Under the pieces are notes generated by a model. That model saw nothing but the letters and a program-made list of their open reading frames with translations. It was not told the DNA's origin and did no database searches. A program made the position numbers and the translations under genes. 64,000 nucleotides of DNA, from NCBI GenBank assembly GCA_027484165.1, contig JAIXWH010000066.1, positions 23,939 to 87,938 on the forward strand. Reading direction: 5' to 3'. This stretch comes from Chitinophagaceae bacterium (GTDB lineage Bacteria > Bacteroidota > Bacteroidia > Chitinophagales > Chitinophagaceae). Of the stretch, positions 16,963 through 24,245 are shown piece by piece (position 1 is the first letter of the stretch; every line of letters begins with the position of its first letter).

Positions 16963-19440
16963 ATGGAAAATAATTCAAATGATAGCGGTTTGACCGATTC
17001 TGAAGTATTAGAAAACAGAAAGATTCACGGCTCAAATAAATTAACATTAAAAGAGGATTATATTTTCTTGAACATATTGAAAGACTTAGTTCGAGAGCCA
17101 ATGTTGATTATTTTGATATTATCCAGTATAATTTATTATTGGCTTGGGCAGAAAAACGAGAGTGTTATCATGTTGATTTCAGTTCTTTTAGTTGCAAGTA
17201 TTTCTTTTTATCAGGAGTATAAGAGTAAAAATGCTATAAGTGCATTAAAGAAGATATCGAACCCAAAGGTTAAAGTCAAAAGAAATAATTTCATTTTATT
17301 TGTTTCTGATGATGAAATTGTAGTAAATGATTTGATTATACTAAACGAAGGAGAAATCATTGCTGCTGATTGCTCCATAATTTCTTCAAACGATTTTTCA
17401 GTTAATGAATCTATTTTAACAGGGGAATCTTTTCCCTTAAGTAAAATTAAAAATGAGCATGTGTATAAAGGCACTTTGGTTACTAGCGGTAGCGCTTTTG
17501 TAAAAGTTGATACTGTTGGGTTAAAAACGATGTTTGGCAAAATAGGGATTTCATTGGAACAAATCAATTCAAGTTTGTCGCCATTGCAATTGAAGATTAA
17601 TCGATTTGTAAAAAAAATGATAGTCTTGGGTTTGCTTGCTTTTTTAATTATCGTATTTGCTAGATATACACAAACAGGAATGATAGTGACCTCAATTTTG
17701 GTTGGATTGTCATTAGCGATGAGTATTTTCCCTGAAGAAATACCAGTTGCGTTAAGTACTTTCCATGCATTAGGTGCCTATAAATTATTGAAGCTGCACA
17801 ACATAATTGTTAAGCAACCTAAATATGTTGAAACACTTGGTGAAGCAAGTGTAATCTGTATTGATAAAACCGGGACAATTACAAAAAACGAAATGATTAT
17901 TTCTAATTTGTATGAATTTAATAGTAATAGTTTCTTTGAAATAAATTCATTGAATATTAGTCCAGATTTGTTGATTGAATATGCAATGTGGTCAAGTGAA
18001 ATTAATCCGTTTGATCCGATGGAAAAATCTATTCATAATCTTTACCAAAAAACTTCAAAATCAGACAAGAGAAATCAATACAAACAAGTTCATGAATACC
18101 CATTAATAGGAAAACCACCACTAATGACTCATATTTTTAAAAATAATAATGATGTTATTATTGCAGCTAAAGGTGCTCCGGAATCTATTTTAAACCAGTC
18201 AAATTTACCAGATTATGATAAAAATAGAGTAATGTCTATTGTAAGAGAATACGCAAAAAACGGCTTCAGAATATTAGGGGTAGGCAAGGGTATTTGGACC
18301 GAAAAAAAATGGCCTGTATCTCAATCTGAATTTACATACGACTTTTTAGGATTGGTTATGTTTAAGGATCCTCCAAAGGAAAATATCAATAAAACAATTG
18401 AAATTTTTAAACAAGCTGGTATTAGAGTTTTAATGATAACAGGTGATTATAGTCAGACCGCTATATCTATTGCTAATAAAACAGGATTGTCTATTACAGA
18501 TAAATGTTTAGAGGGTGAAGATGTGATCAAAATGTCTGACCAAGAACTCAGGGAAAAAGTCAAGATTTATGAGGTTTATTCAAGAATGTTTCCTGAAGCC
18601 AAATTAAAAATTATTGAAGCATTAAAAGATAATGGAGATGTTGTTGCCATGACTGGAGATGGAGTAAATGACGCGCCAGCATTGAAGGCAGCAGATATAG
18701 GGATATCTATGGGACAAAGAGGCAGTGAGGTAGCAAAAAGTGCAGCAGATTTAATTTTAAATGATGATGACCTTTACCACATGACTGAAGCAATAGCATT
18801 AGGTCGTAATATTTATAATAATTTTAAAAATGCTATTCGATATATCATTTCAATACATATTCCCATCATATTATTGGTTTTGCTTCCTATTTTATTAAAT
18901 TGGAAATTTAGTGTTCTTTTTTATCCAGTACATGTTATCTTTTTTGAAATCATAATGGGTCCAACATGTTCTATTGTTTATGAAAATGAACCAATGGAAG
19001 CAGGAATCATGAATAAAAAACCAAATCTTCAATCCAAAGATTTTTTGACTTCACAACAATTGTTGGTCTCTGTAGTTCAGGGTTTAGCTATAACTTTTGG
19101 TTGCATTGCTATTGGATATTATTTTATTCAAAATGGGAGCAATGAATCACTAGTAAGAACAACTGTTTTTATCACTTTAATGTTTTCAAATATTTTCATA
19201 ACCTTAATTAACCGTTCAACAAAATATTCAATATTTACTTCTATACTTTACAAAAACAATCTTCTGTATGTAATTATAATAATAACATTTTCACTTACTA
19301 TATCATTTATTTTTATACCTCAATTAACGAACTTGTTTCAATTGAGTCATTTATCGTTTCAACATTTAATGATATGTTTTGTTGCCGCTTTTGTTTCAAC
19401 TTTTTGGATTGAGCCTTTTAAAAAATTAAAAAGAAAGTAA
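16963..19440 (+). CDS. Cation-translocating P-type ATPase (P2-like)
   Basis: An 825-residue inner-membrane ion pump. In order: N-terminal cation-ATPase domain, TM1-2, actuator domain with TGES (residues 153-156), TM3-4 with PEEIP (257-261), the phosphorylated aspartate in DKTGTIT (Asp301), a nucleotide-binding domain with KGAPE, the hinge TGDGVNDAPALKAAD, and about six C-terminal helices. No CPx motif or heavy-metal-binding domain is present, so it is not a copper or zinc pump. The family is usually annotated as calcium-transporting. TM6 reads FEIIMGPTCSIVYENEP rather than the Asn/Asp-rich Ca2+ site, so the ion is uncertain. Confidence 0.88.
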   Translation: MENNSNDSGLTDSEVLENRKIHGSNKLTLKEDYIFLNILKDLVREPMLIILILSSIIYYWLGQKNESVIMLISVLLVASISFYQEYKSKNAISALKKISNPKVKVKRNNFILFVSDDEIVVNDLIILNEGEIIAADCSIISSNDFSVNESILTGESFPLSKIKNEHVYKGTLVTSGSAFVKVDTVGLKTMFGKIGISLEQINSSLSPLQLKINRFVKKMIVLGLLAFLIIVFARYTQTGMIVTSILVGLSLAMSIFPEEIPVALSTFHALGAYKLLKLHNIIVKQPKYVETLGEASVICIDKTGTITKNEMIISNLYEFNSNSFFEINSLNISPDLLIEYAMWSSEINPFDPMEKSIHNLYQKTSKSDKRNQYKQVHEYPLIGKPPLMTHIFKNNNDVIIAAKGAPESILNQSNLPDYDKNRVMSIVREYAKNGFRILGVGKGIWTEKKWPVSQSEFTYDFLGLVMFKDPPKENINKTIEIFKQAGIRVLMITGDYSQTAISIANKTGLSITDKCLEGEDVIKMSDQELREKVKIYEVYSRMFPEAKLKIIEALKDNGDVVAMTGDGVNDAPALKAADIGISMGQRGSEVAKSAADLILNDDDLYHMTEAIALGRNIYNNFKNAIRYIISIHIPIILLVLLPILLNWKFSVLFYPVHVIFFEIIMGPTCSIVYENEPMEAGIMNKKPNLQSKDFLTSQQLLVSVVQGLAITFGCIAIGYYFIQNGSNESLVRTTVFITLMFSNIFITLINRSTKYSIFTSILYKNNLLYVIIIITFSLTISFIFIPQLTNLFQLSHLSFQHLMICFVAAFVSTFWIEPFKKLKRK

Positions 19441-19458
19441 TTCCTGAGTTTTAAGGAT

Positions 19459-19491
19459 TAAATTTGTTTCATTAAACAGAAATGAAACAAA
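19459..19491 (+). promoter_or_regulatory. -7 box and perfect dyad over the start of the ABC ATPase gene
   Basis: TAAATTTG (19459-19466) is a full -7 match. It overlaps an 11-bp perfect inverted repeat, TTTGTTTCATT (19463-19473) with AATGAAACAAA (19481-19491), 7-nt spacer, whose right arm contains the ATG at 19482. It is either an operator covering the promoter or, in longer transcripts, a hairpin hiding the start codon. Confidence 0.5.
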
Positions 19492-20483
19492 ACAATTCAT
19501 TCATACAGATTAATAAAGTTTCAAAGAGCAATAATGGCAATGCTGCTATTGATGCTATCACTTGCAGACTAGATTTGAATAAAAGAATTGGGATTATTGG
19601 AGAGACCGGTTCGGGCAAAAGTACTTTGTTGAAAGTGATTGCTGGTTTGTGTCAGCCTGATGAAGGAGAGATTTATTATAATAATCATCGAATACTAGGC
19701 CCAGAGGAAAAATTAATTCCAGGCCATCCAAAAATTGCATATTTAAGCCAACATTTTGAACTCAGAAATAACTACCAAATCTGGGATATTCTTTCTTTTG
19801 AAAATCAGATGACAGAAGCAGATGCCAATGAATTGTACAATCTTTGTAAAATCAATCATTTACTCAATAGATGGACAGATGAGTTGTCGGGTGGAGAAAA
19901 ACAACGAATTGCTTTAGCTAAACTTTTAATTACACAACCTGAATTATTATTATTAGATGAGCCCTTTTCTAATCTTGACAATCAAAATAAAGCAATAATT
20001 CATGATGTAATTAATGACCTCATGAACAAGTTTGAAATATCCTGCATAATGGTTTCTCATGATACTACAGATATATTGTCGTGGTGTGATGAATTACTTG
20101 TGATTCAAAATGGATCTGTAATTCAACAAGATGAGACAAAAAAAGTATATCATTTTCCTGTTAATATATATGCAGCTGGATTACTAGGTGGTTTTCAATT
20201 GTTTCCATTAAATAGTTTCATCTATCAACAAATCAAGGCTCAGGCTACTATTACAGATAAAAGTTTATTTATAAGACCTCATTTTTTTACATCTTGTAAT
20301 AAAAATACATCTTCTAACATAATCAGTGGGTTTGTTAAATCAATTGACAAAAAAGGTTTTTATTGCCTCATTGATATTTCAGTTGAAACTGAGATATTGA
20401 AAATTGTAACACTGGATAATGAAATACAGGAAGGGGATATGCTGCATTTAAAATACAATCAAAATCAACATTGGTTTATCTAA
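19482..20483 (+). CDS. ABC transporter ATP-binding protein, orphan
   Basis: A 333-residue ABC ATPase: Walker A GETGSGKST at about residues 45-53, Q-loop around YLSQHFE, signature LSGGEKQRIALAK, Walker B LLLLDEPFSNLD, H-loop MVSHDTTD. About 100 residues follow, including FIRPHFF and a small beta domain resembling a TOBE/MOP domain, as in CysA/FbpC/PotA-type importers. No permease or binding-protein gene is next to it, so its membrane partner must be encoded elsewhere. It lies 41 bp after the P-type ATPase. Confidence 0.85.
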   Translation: MKQNNSFIQINKVSKSNNGNAAIDAITCRLDLNKRIGIIGETGSGKSTLLKVIAGLCQPDEGEIYYNNHRILGPEEKLIPGHPKIAYLSQHFELRNNYQIWDILSFENQMTEADANELYNLCKINHLLNRWTDELSGGEKQRIALAKLLITQPELLLLDEPFSNLDNQNKAIIHDVINDLMNKFEISCIMVSHDTTDILSWCDELLVIQNGSVIQQDETKKVYHFPVNIYAAGLLGGFQLFPLNSFIYQQIKAQATITDKSLFIRPHFFTSCNKNTSSNIISGFVKSIDKKGFYCLIDISVETEILKIVTLDNEIQEGDMLHLKYNQNQHWFI

Positions 20484-20534
20484 TTTTTTATCAACTCCTT
20501 TAGAATAAGTATAGTTACTTACTTTAAATGAGGA

Positions 20535-20597
20535 TAAATTCCCAAAATTCTAATTCTGATTGCAATAACTTATGTCCGGGAATTTAAACAAGTTATT
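20535..20597 (+). terminator. Inverted repeats after the ABC ATPase, possible terminator
   Basis: Two alternative stems: TAAATTCCC (20535-20543) with GGGAATTTA (20578-20586), and AATAACTT (20564-20571) with AAGTTATT (20590-20597), the latter followed by T-rich sequence. They cannot form at once, which could mean a switch or merely a weak terminator with a long loop. Confidence 0.35.
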
Positions 20598-20877
20598 TTT
20601 ATATCACCGTTTTAAACCAATATCTATGATAAAGATTGCTGAGTTACATAATACTTATCAGTCTTGATCTTAAAACCGAATTTCTTTAGTTCTTTTTTAT
20701 TATTAAAAATGATTTGAATTATAAAAATAATGATTCCTATCAGTGTCTTTAAGTAATAATACTTATGTAAATCAGTCTTTATTACTAAAAGATACAGTTC
20801 TTCAATAGTTTAAATAATAAACGATAAAAATTTACGTCTTCATAATGTACAAGACAATAATTCAATATCCTAAAACC

Positions 20878-21042
20878 CGTTTTTAATCCAAACCTAGAAA
20901 ATCAATTATCCAATCCAATCCAATGAAGCCAAATTATCCAAACCAATCCAATTCAATGAAAACCAAGATTTAAAAAACTGATCTAATTAATTTTTTAAAT
21001 GAAAAACCTTTAAAGCTCTGATTATTCAGAGCTTTATTTTTT
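20878..21042 (+). ncRNA. Candidate small RNA, unit A of a tandem pair
   Basis: It begins CGTTTTTAATCCAAA, then carries a CCAAT-rich stretch (TATCCAATCCAATCCAATGAA and a second block at about 20936-20960), then an AAATGAAAAACC box just before a terminator. The terminator stem is TAAAGCTCTGA (21011-21021) with its complement (21026-21036) and a T tail. The same order of elements recurs in unit B. No frame longer than about 16 codons (a peptide beginning MKPNYPNQ) is present. Confidence 0.35.
21011..21042 (+). terminator. Terminator of RNA-like unit A
   Basis: A perfect 11-bp stem, 4-nt loop TTAT, then six T. There is no gene within 500 bp upstream, so it must end a non-coding or very short transcript. 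Confidence 0.8.
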
Positions 21043-21170
21043 ATATAATTGACTTTAAGTAGATATACCTAAAACGTTTAATTCTTAATACTAAATATTT
21101 GATTTCGAGTTATAATAATACAATTATAATTACAATCAGTCGTTTTAATAACAAGAATCACAAAATGGTT

Positions 21171-21309
21171 CGTTGTTAATCCGAAACCCAATTAAAGTAT
21201 CCAATCCAATGAAAAATTAATGGCTTCCAAATCCTTTTGAAATCAATAAATATATAATTTTAAAATGAAGCCATAGAGAGAGCCCTTAACTAGGCTCTCT
21301 CATTTTTTA
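21171..21309 (+). ncRNA. Candidate small RNA, unit B of a tandem pair
   Basis: It begins CGTTGTTAATCCGAAA, followed by TATCCAATCCAATGAA, then AAAATGAAGCC directly before a terminator. Each element has its counterpart in unit A in the same order and similar spacing, while the sequence between differs, as expected for related RNAs. It is shorter than A by about 25 nt, mostly in the CCAAT block. Confidence 0.35.
21276..21309 (+). terminator. Terminator of RNA-like unit B
   Basis: A perfect 9-bp stem, GAGAGAGCC (21276-21284) with GGCTCTCTC (21293-21301), 8-nt loop, followed by ATTTTTTAT. Confidence 0.8.
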
Positions 21310-21356
21310 TAAACACTTCGTATTCAATAATAATTTAGACATTATAAATATTTCAA

Positions 21357-21530
21357 ATGCAATCTGTATTATGCGTTGGGTCAGTTTTAGTAGATGAACT
21401 TTATTTTTGTAATGAGAAGCCTAAAAATAATCTCAGAAAAATTAATGGGGAGAGTTTGGAAGCTAATATTACATTGATTAATAATTATGTCAAACTTGCT
21501 GCAAAATTTGCAGTTTCATATCAACAATGA
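21357..21530 (+). pseudogene. Probable remnant of a PfkB-family sugar kinase gene
   Basis: An ATG opens a 57-codon frame starting MQSVLCVGSVLVDELYFCNE, which looks like the first beta-strand and substrate region of Bacteroidota PfkB carbohydrate kinases (usually about 300 residues). The GG-containing substrate motif and the C-terminal GxGD motif are absent. After residue 22 the resemblance stops, and the end (NNYVKLAAKFAVSYQQ) could come from the kinase C-terminal helix, which would mean an internal deletion. It may instead be an unrelated small protein. Match recalled from family knowledge, not searched. Confidence 0.3.
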
Positions 21531-21631
21531 TAGGTATCATAACACTTGTTTATTCTAAGTAATAGGGATTTATCAATTGGTCTCTATATTGTAATCGATA
21601 TCATTAAAGCTATTATTTGATGATATATTGT

Positions 21632-22711
21632 ATGATAAAAGCCCCTATTACAATCATTTTTATAGTCTATTTTATTTTAGTCAATTGTGTTTTTAGTCAA
21701 AATACAACGGATACCAAAAAGAAAAATTATTTATCTCAATCAATTCTTTTACAAGACCAACTGATTTATTTAGAAAAAAATAAAAGTTCATACGATTTAA
21801 TTCAAATTAAAAGAGTGAAAACAAATTATAAACTTGGAGATACTTCCAATGATATTATTTTTATTAAGAAAAAACTGATGTTATTGGGAGATATAAAATC
21901 CTTTAATGTGAATACTATATTTGACAGCTCTTTACTCACTGGGATCAATAATTATCAAAAAAGAAATGGATTAAGAATAAGTAATTTAATCAAGAATGAT
22001 TTGATACAAAAATTAAACCAGTCATTAGATAAAACCATTTTTTCAATTAAATTGAACATGAAAAGATGGTCATATTTTGACACATTAACCTTAAGTGAAT
22101 TTATCTTGATTAATATCCCTGAATATGAATTGAGGTTGATAAAAAACAAGGAAGTTCGAATAGAAATGAAAGTTATTGTAGGAAAGGCTACAAACAAAAC
22201 CCCACAACTGAATAGCGCTGTCAATTATATTGTATTTTGTCCTTATTGGAATGTGCCGAATAGTATTTTGACTAAAGAGATTATGCCACTGATTAAAAGG
22301 TATCCTAACTATTTGAGTACATTCAGTATGGAATGGAATAATGGTAAATTACGTCAAATGCCAGGAAGAAGCAATGCGCTCGGATTGATAAAATTTATTT
22401 TTCCTAATCCTTATGATGTATACATGCATGATACGCCGTTAAAAAACTTATTTAAAGAAAATGAAAGGGCATTTAGTCATGGATGTATCAGATTAGAACA
22501 ACCCAAAAAACTAGCTGAATATTTATTGAAAGACAGTCAACGATGGAGAGAAAATGATATTGATTTAACAGTTAATAAAAACAAAGAACAATGGGTCAAA
22601 ATAAATCAACCCATGCCGATAATGATAAAATATTTTACGGCATGGGTTGATGAAAATCAATCTCTTCAATTAAGAAAAGATATCTATAATTTGGATGAGA
22701 AATCAAAATAA
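21632..22711 (+). CDS. L,D-transpeptidase (YkuD domain) with peptidoglycan-binding domain
   Basis: An envelope enzyme of about 359 residues that makes 3-3 cross-links in peptidoglycan or attaches proteins to it. The N-terminus is one hydrophobic segment ending NCVFSQ, either a signal peptide or a poor lipobox. A PG-binding-like helix set follows (LGDTSNDIIFIKKKLMLLGD... GINNYQKRNGL), then the YkuD domain with YMHDTP and the catalytic motif SHGCIRLEQP. It resembles the YcbB/LdtD branch. The open frame begins at a TTG at 21617 with ATGs at 21620 and 21632; I take 21632, directly before the hydrophobic stretch. Its stop is 4 bp from the convergent RRM gene. Confidence 0.85.
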   Translation: MIKAPITIIFIVYFILVNCVFSQNTTDTKKKNYLSQSILLQDQLIYLEKNKSSYDLIQIKRVKTNYKLGDTSNDIIFIKKKLMLLGDIKSFNVNTIFDSSLLTGINNYQKRNGLRISNLIKNDLIQKLNQSLDKTIFSIKLNMKRWSYFDTLTLSEFILINIPEYELRLIKNKEVRIEMKVIVGKATNKTPQLNSAVNYIVFCPYWNVPNSILTKEIMPLIKRYPNYLSTFSMEWNNGKLRQMPGRSNALGLIKFIFPNPYDVYMHDTPLKNLFKENERAFSHGCIRLEQPKKLAEYLLKDSQRWRENDIDLTVNKNKEQWVKINQPMPIMIKYFTAWVDENQSLQLRKDIYNLDEKSK

Positions 22712-22715
22712 AAAA

Positions 22716-23048
22716 CTATCTGTCTCTATTATTGAAGCCTCCACGGTTGTTGTTATTATTATTGTTTCTGTTGAAACCCCCGCCATTTGAAGGACGAGGA
22801 GCTGAAGGTCTTTCTTCTGCTGCTTTTACAACCAATGGTTTTTTCCCAAGAGAAATATCATTTAAACTGTCAATAGCTTCTAAAGCATCTTCTTTGTTTT
22901 CCATTTCAACAAATCCAAATCCTTTGCTTTTCCCAGTTTCTTTATCTAAGGCAACTTTAGCAGATACAACGGGACCAAATTTTTCAAATATTTCTTCTAA
23001 TTCAGCATCATCTAAATCATAAGGTAAGCCTGCAACAAAAATCTTCAT
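22716..23048 (-). CDS. RRM RNA-binding protein with Asn/Gly-rich tail
   Basis: A 110-residue protein with one RRM: RNP2 IFVAGLPYD at residues 3-11 and RNP1 KGFGFVEM at about 43-50. The last 30 residues are low complexity (RPSNGGGFN, a run of Asn, RGGFNNRDR). This is the architecture of bacterial and cyanobacterial single-RRM glycine-rich proteins, often induced by cold and thought to act as RNA chaperones. The upstream region has an AAACAATC / GATTGTTT dyad (23093-23128). The in-frame plus-strand reading of this gene is a shadow. Confidence 0.92.
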   Translation of the reverse strand: MKIFVAGLPYDLDDAELEEIFEKFGPVVSAKVALDKETGKSKGFGFVEMENKEDALEAIDSLNDISLGKKPLVVKAAEERPSAPRPSNGGGFNRNNNNNNNRGGFNNRDR

Positions 23049-23157
23049 AATTTCAATTTTAAACGAAATTACATAACTTAATTTTCTAATCGAAACAATC
23101 TTTATTTTTTTATTTAAAATGATTGTTTTAAAATAAATCGATGAATAGTACGAGTAA

Positions 23158-23191
23158 TTGTGTTATAATATAAATGGATTCAATATTTTTG
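23158..23191 (+). promoter_or_regulatory. Promoter of the cyclophilin gene
   Basis: TTG (23158-23160), a 23-bp spacer and TATTTTTG (23184-23191), a complete match to the Bacteroidota consensus at the upper limit of spacing, 22 bp before the ATG. Confidence 0.55.
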
Positions 23192-23213
23192 ATGATAAAC
23201 TAATTTTAAACCA

Positions 23214-23663
23214 ATGAGCGACAATAATTTAACACTAGGCGAAATCCACACCAACAAAGGAGTTATGAAATTTGAATTGTATGATGATGATGCTCCGATC
23301 ACTGTAGGTAATTTTAAAAAATTAATTCAATCAGGTTATTATGATGGATTAACTTTTCACAGAGTGATACCCAATTTTGTGGTACAAGGTGGTTGTCCTG
23401 ATGGTACTGGTGCAGGCGGGCCAGGCTACTCAATACCTTGCGAAACAAGAGGATTAAAACAGGTCCATGAAAGAGGTGTTTTTTCAATGGCGCACAGAGG
23501 ACCAAACACAGGAGGTTCGCAATTTTTTATTTGTCATGACAGGATGAATACAAAACATCTCGATGGTGTTCATACTTGTTTTGGAAAAGTAATTGATGGG
23601 ATTGAAGTGGTTGATAAAATTGTAGCAGGTGATGTTATGGAAAAAGTAATCATCTTAAACTAA
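23214..23663 (+). CDS. Peptidyl-prolyl cis-trans isomerase, cyclophilin type
   Basis: A 149-residue single-domain cyclophilin without a signal peptide, so cytoplasmic. It speeds proline isomerisation in protein folding. The active-site stretch [19 protein letters not shown] and the [16 protein letters not shown] region are intact, with the catalytic arginine in FHRV and the QF/F pocket residues present. Length is typical of PpiB-like enzymes. A short hairpin with a T run follows. Confidence 0.95.
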   Translation: MSDNNLTLGEIHTNKGVMKFELYDDDAPITVGNFKKLIQSGYYDGLTFHRVIPNFVVQGGCPDGTGAGGPGYSIPCETRGLKQVHERGVFSMAHRGPNTGGSQFFICHDRMNTKHLDGVHTCFGKVIDGIEVVDKIVAGDVMEKVIILN

Positions 23664-23668
23664 ATTTT

Positions 23669-23690
23669 AGCCTTCTCTTAAAGGCTTTTT
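23669..23690 (+). terminator. Short terminator after the cyclophilin gene
   Basis: A 6-bp stem, AGCCTT (23669-23674) with AAGGCT (23681-23686), 6-nt loop, then TTTTT. Confidence 0.55.
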
Positions 23691-23706
23691 ATTTTATTAA
23701 AACATA

Positions 23707-24180
23707 ATGAGAGCTGCTTCGGTTAAAGAAATCAAAACTGGATTAGAAGAAATTTCTCCAAAGGAGTTGTTATCAATTTGTTTGAGATTATCAAAGTTTA
23801 AAAAAGAGAATAAGGAATTGATTACTTATTTGTTGTTTGAAGCACAGGATGAAGATGCTTACATACAAAGTGTGAAATCTGAAATTGACTTGTCTTTTGA
23901 ATCTTTGAACACAAACAGCATGTACATAGCTAAAAAGAACATCAGAAAAATTGTGAGAATTGCAAACAGGTATATTAAATATAGTAATCTGGAAACAACT
24001 GCAGTAACCCTATTGATTTATGTTTGCAGTAAAATAAAAAGTTCAGGGCTGGATTTAGATAAGAGTCAGGCACTATCCAATATTTTTTCATCATTAATAA
24101 AAAAAATAAAGCTTTCGATTTCCAATTTGCATGAGGATTTGCAGTATGATTTTAATTTAGAATTAAATGAAATCATGTAA
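23707..24180 (+). CDS. Conserved hypothetical helical protein
   Basis: A 157-residue soluble protein I cannot place in a named family. It has no signal peptide or membrane segment and is predicted all-helical. The opening, VKEIKTGLEEISPKELLSI with KENKELITYLLFEAQDEDA, resembles the helical repeats of several Bacteroidota proteins of unknown function. Three later segments (AKKNIRKIVRIANRYIKYS, ETTAVTLLIYVCSKIKSS, FSSLIKKIKLSISNLHEDL) suggest a HEAT- or bundle-like fold. The MurC-like ligase starts 65 bp downstream on the same strand. Confidence 0.55.
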   Translation: MRAASVKEIKTGLEEISPKELLSICLRLSKFKKENKELITYLLFEAQDEDAYIQSVKSEIDLSFESLNTNSMYIAKKNIRKIVRIANRYIKYSNLETTAVTLLIYVCSKIKSSGLDLDKSQALSNIFSSLIKKIKLSISNLHEDLQYDFNLELNEIM

Positions 24181-24245
24181 TGGGAATAAAATATCAATAA
24201 CTAATATTTGTATATCAATAAAATTAATCAATACTTAAAGAAGAT

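Larger units (their letters stand above)
20484..21616. other. 1.13-kb gene-poor region with RNA-like elements and a gene remnant
   Basis: No full gene is found here. From left to right: inverted repeats at 20535-20597, degenerate ATCAGT-CTT repeats at about 20656-20780, two related RNA-like units each ended by a terminator (20878-21042 and 21171-21309), a 57-codon open frame resembling the start of a PfkB kinase (21357-21530), and a palindrome ATGATA-GG-TATCAT at 21527-21540. The motif CGTTTT/CGTTT followed by AA recurs at 20608, 20878, 21074 and 21141. Confidence 0.6.

Noticed and set aside
20931-20973. Very short peptide frame (MKPNYPNQ...) in RNA-like unit A
   Set aside because: Unit B has stops in its place, so the conserved part is not coding.
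15614-22711. Genomic island or prophage
   Set aside because: No integrase, transposase, tRNA target site or flanking direct repeats were found, and base use looks like that of neighbours.
22732-23022. Plus-strand frame opposite the RRM gene
   Set aside because: Leu/Pro/Ser-rich composition arises from the complement of Asn/Gly codons; a shadow.
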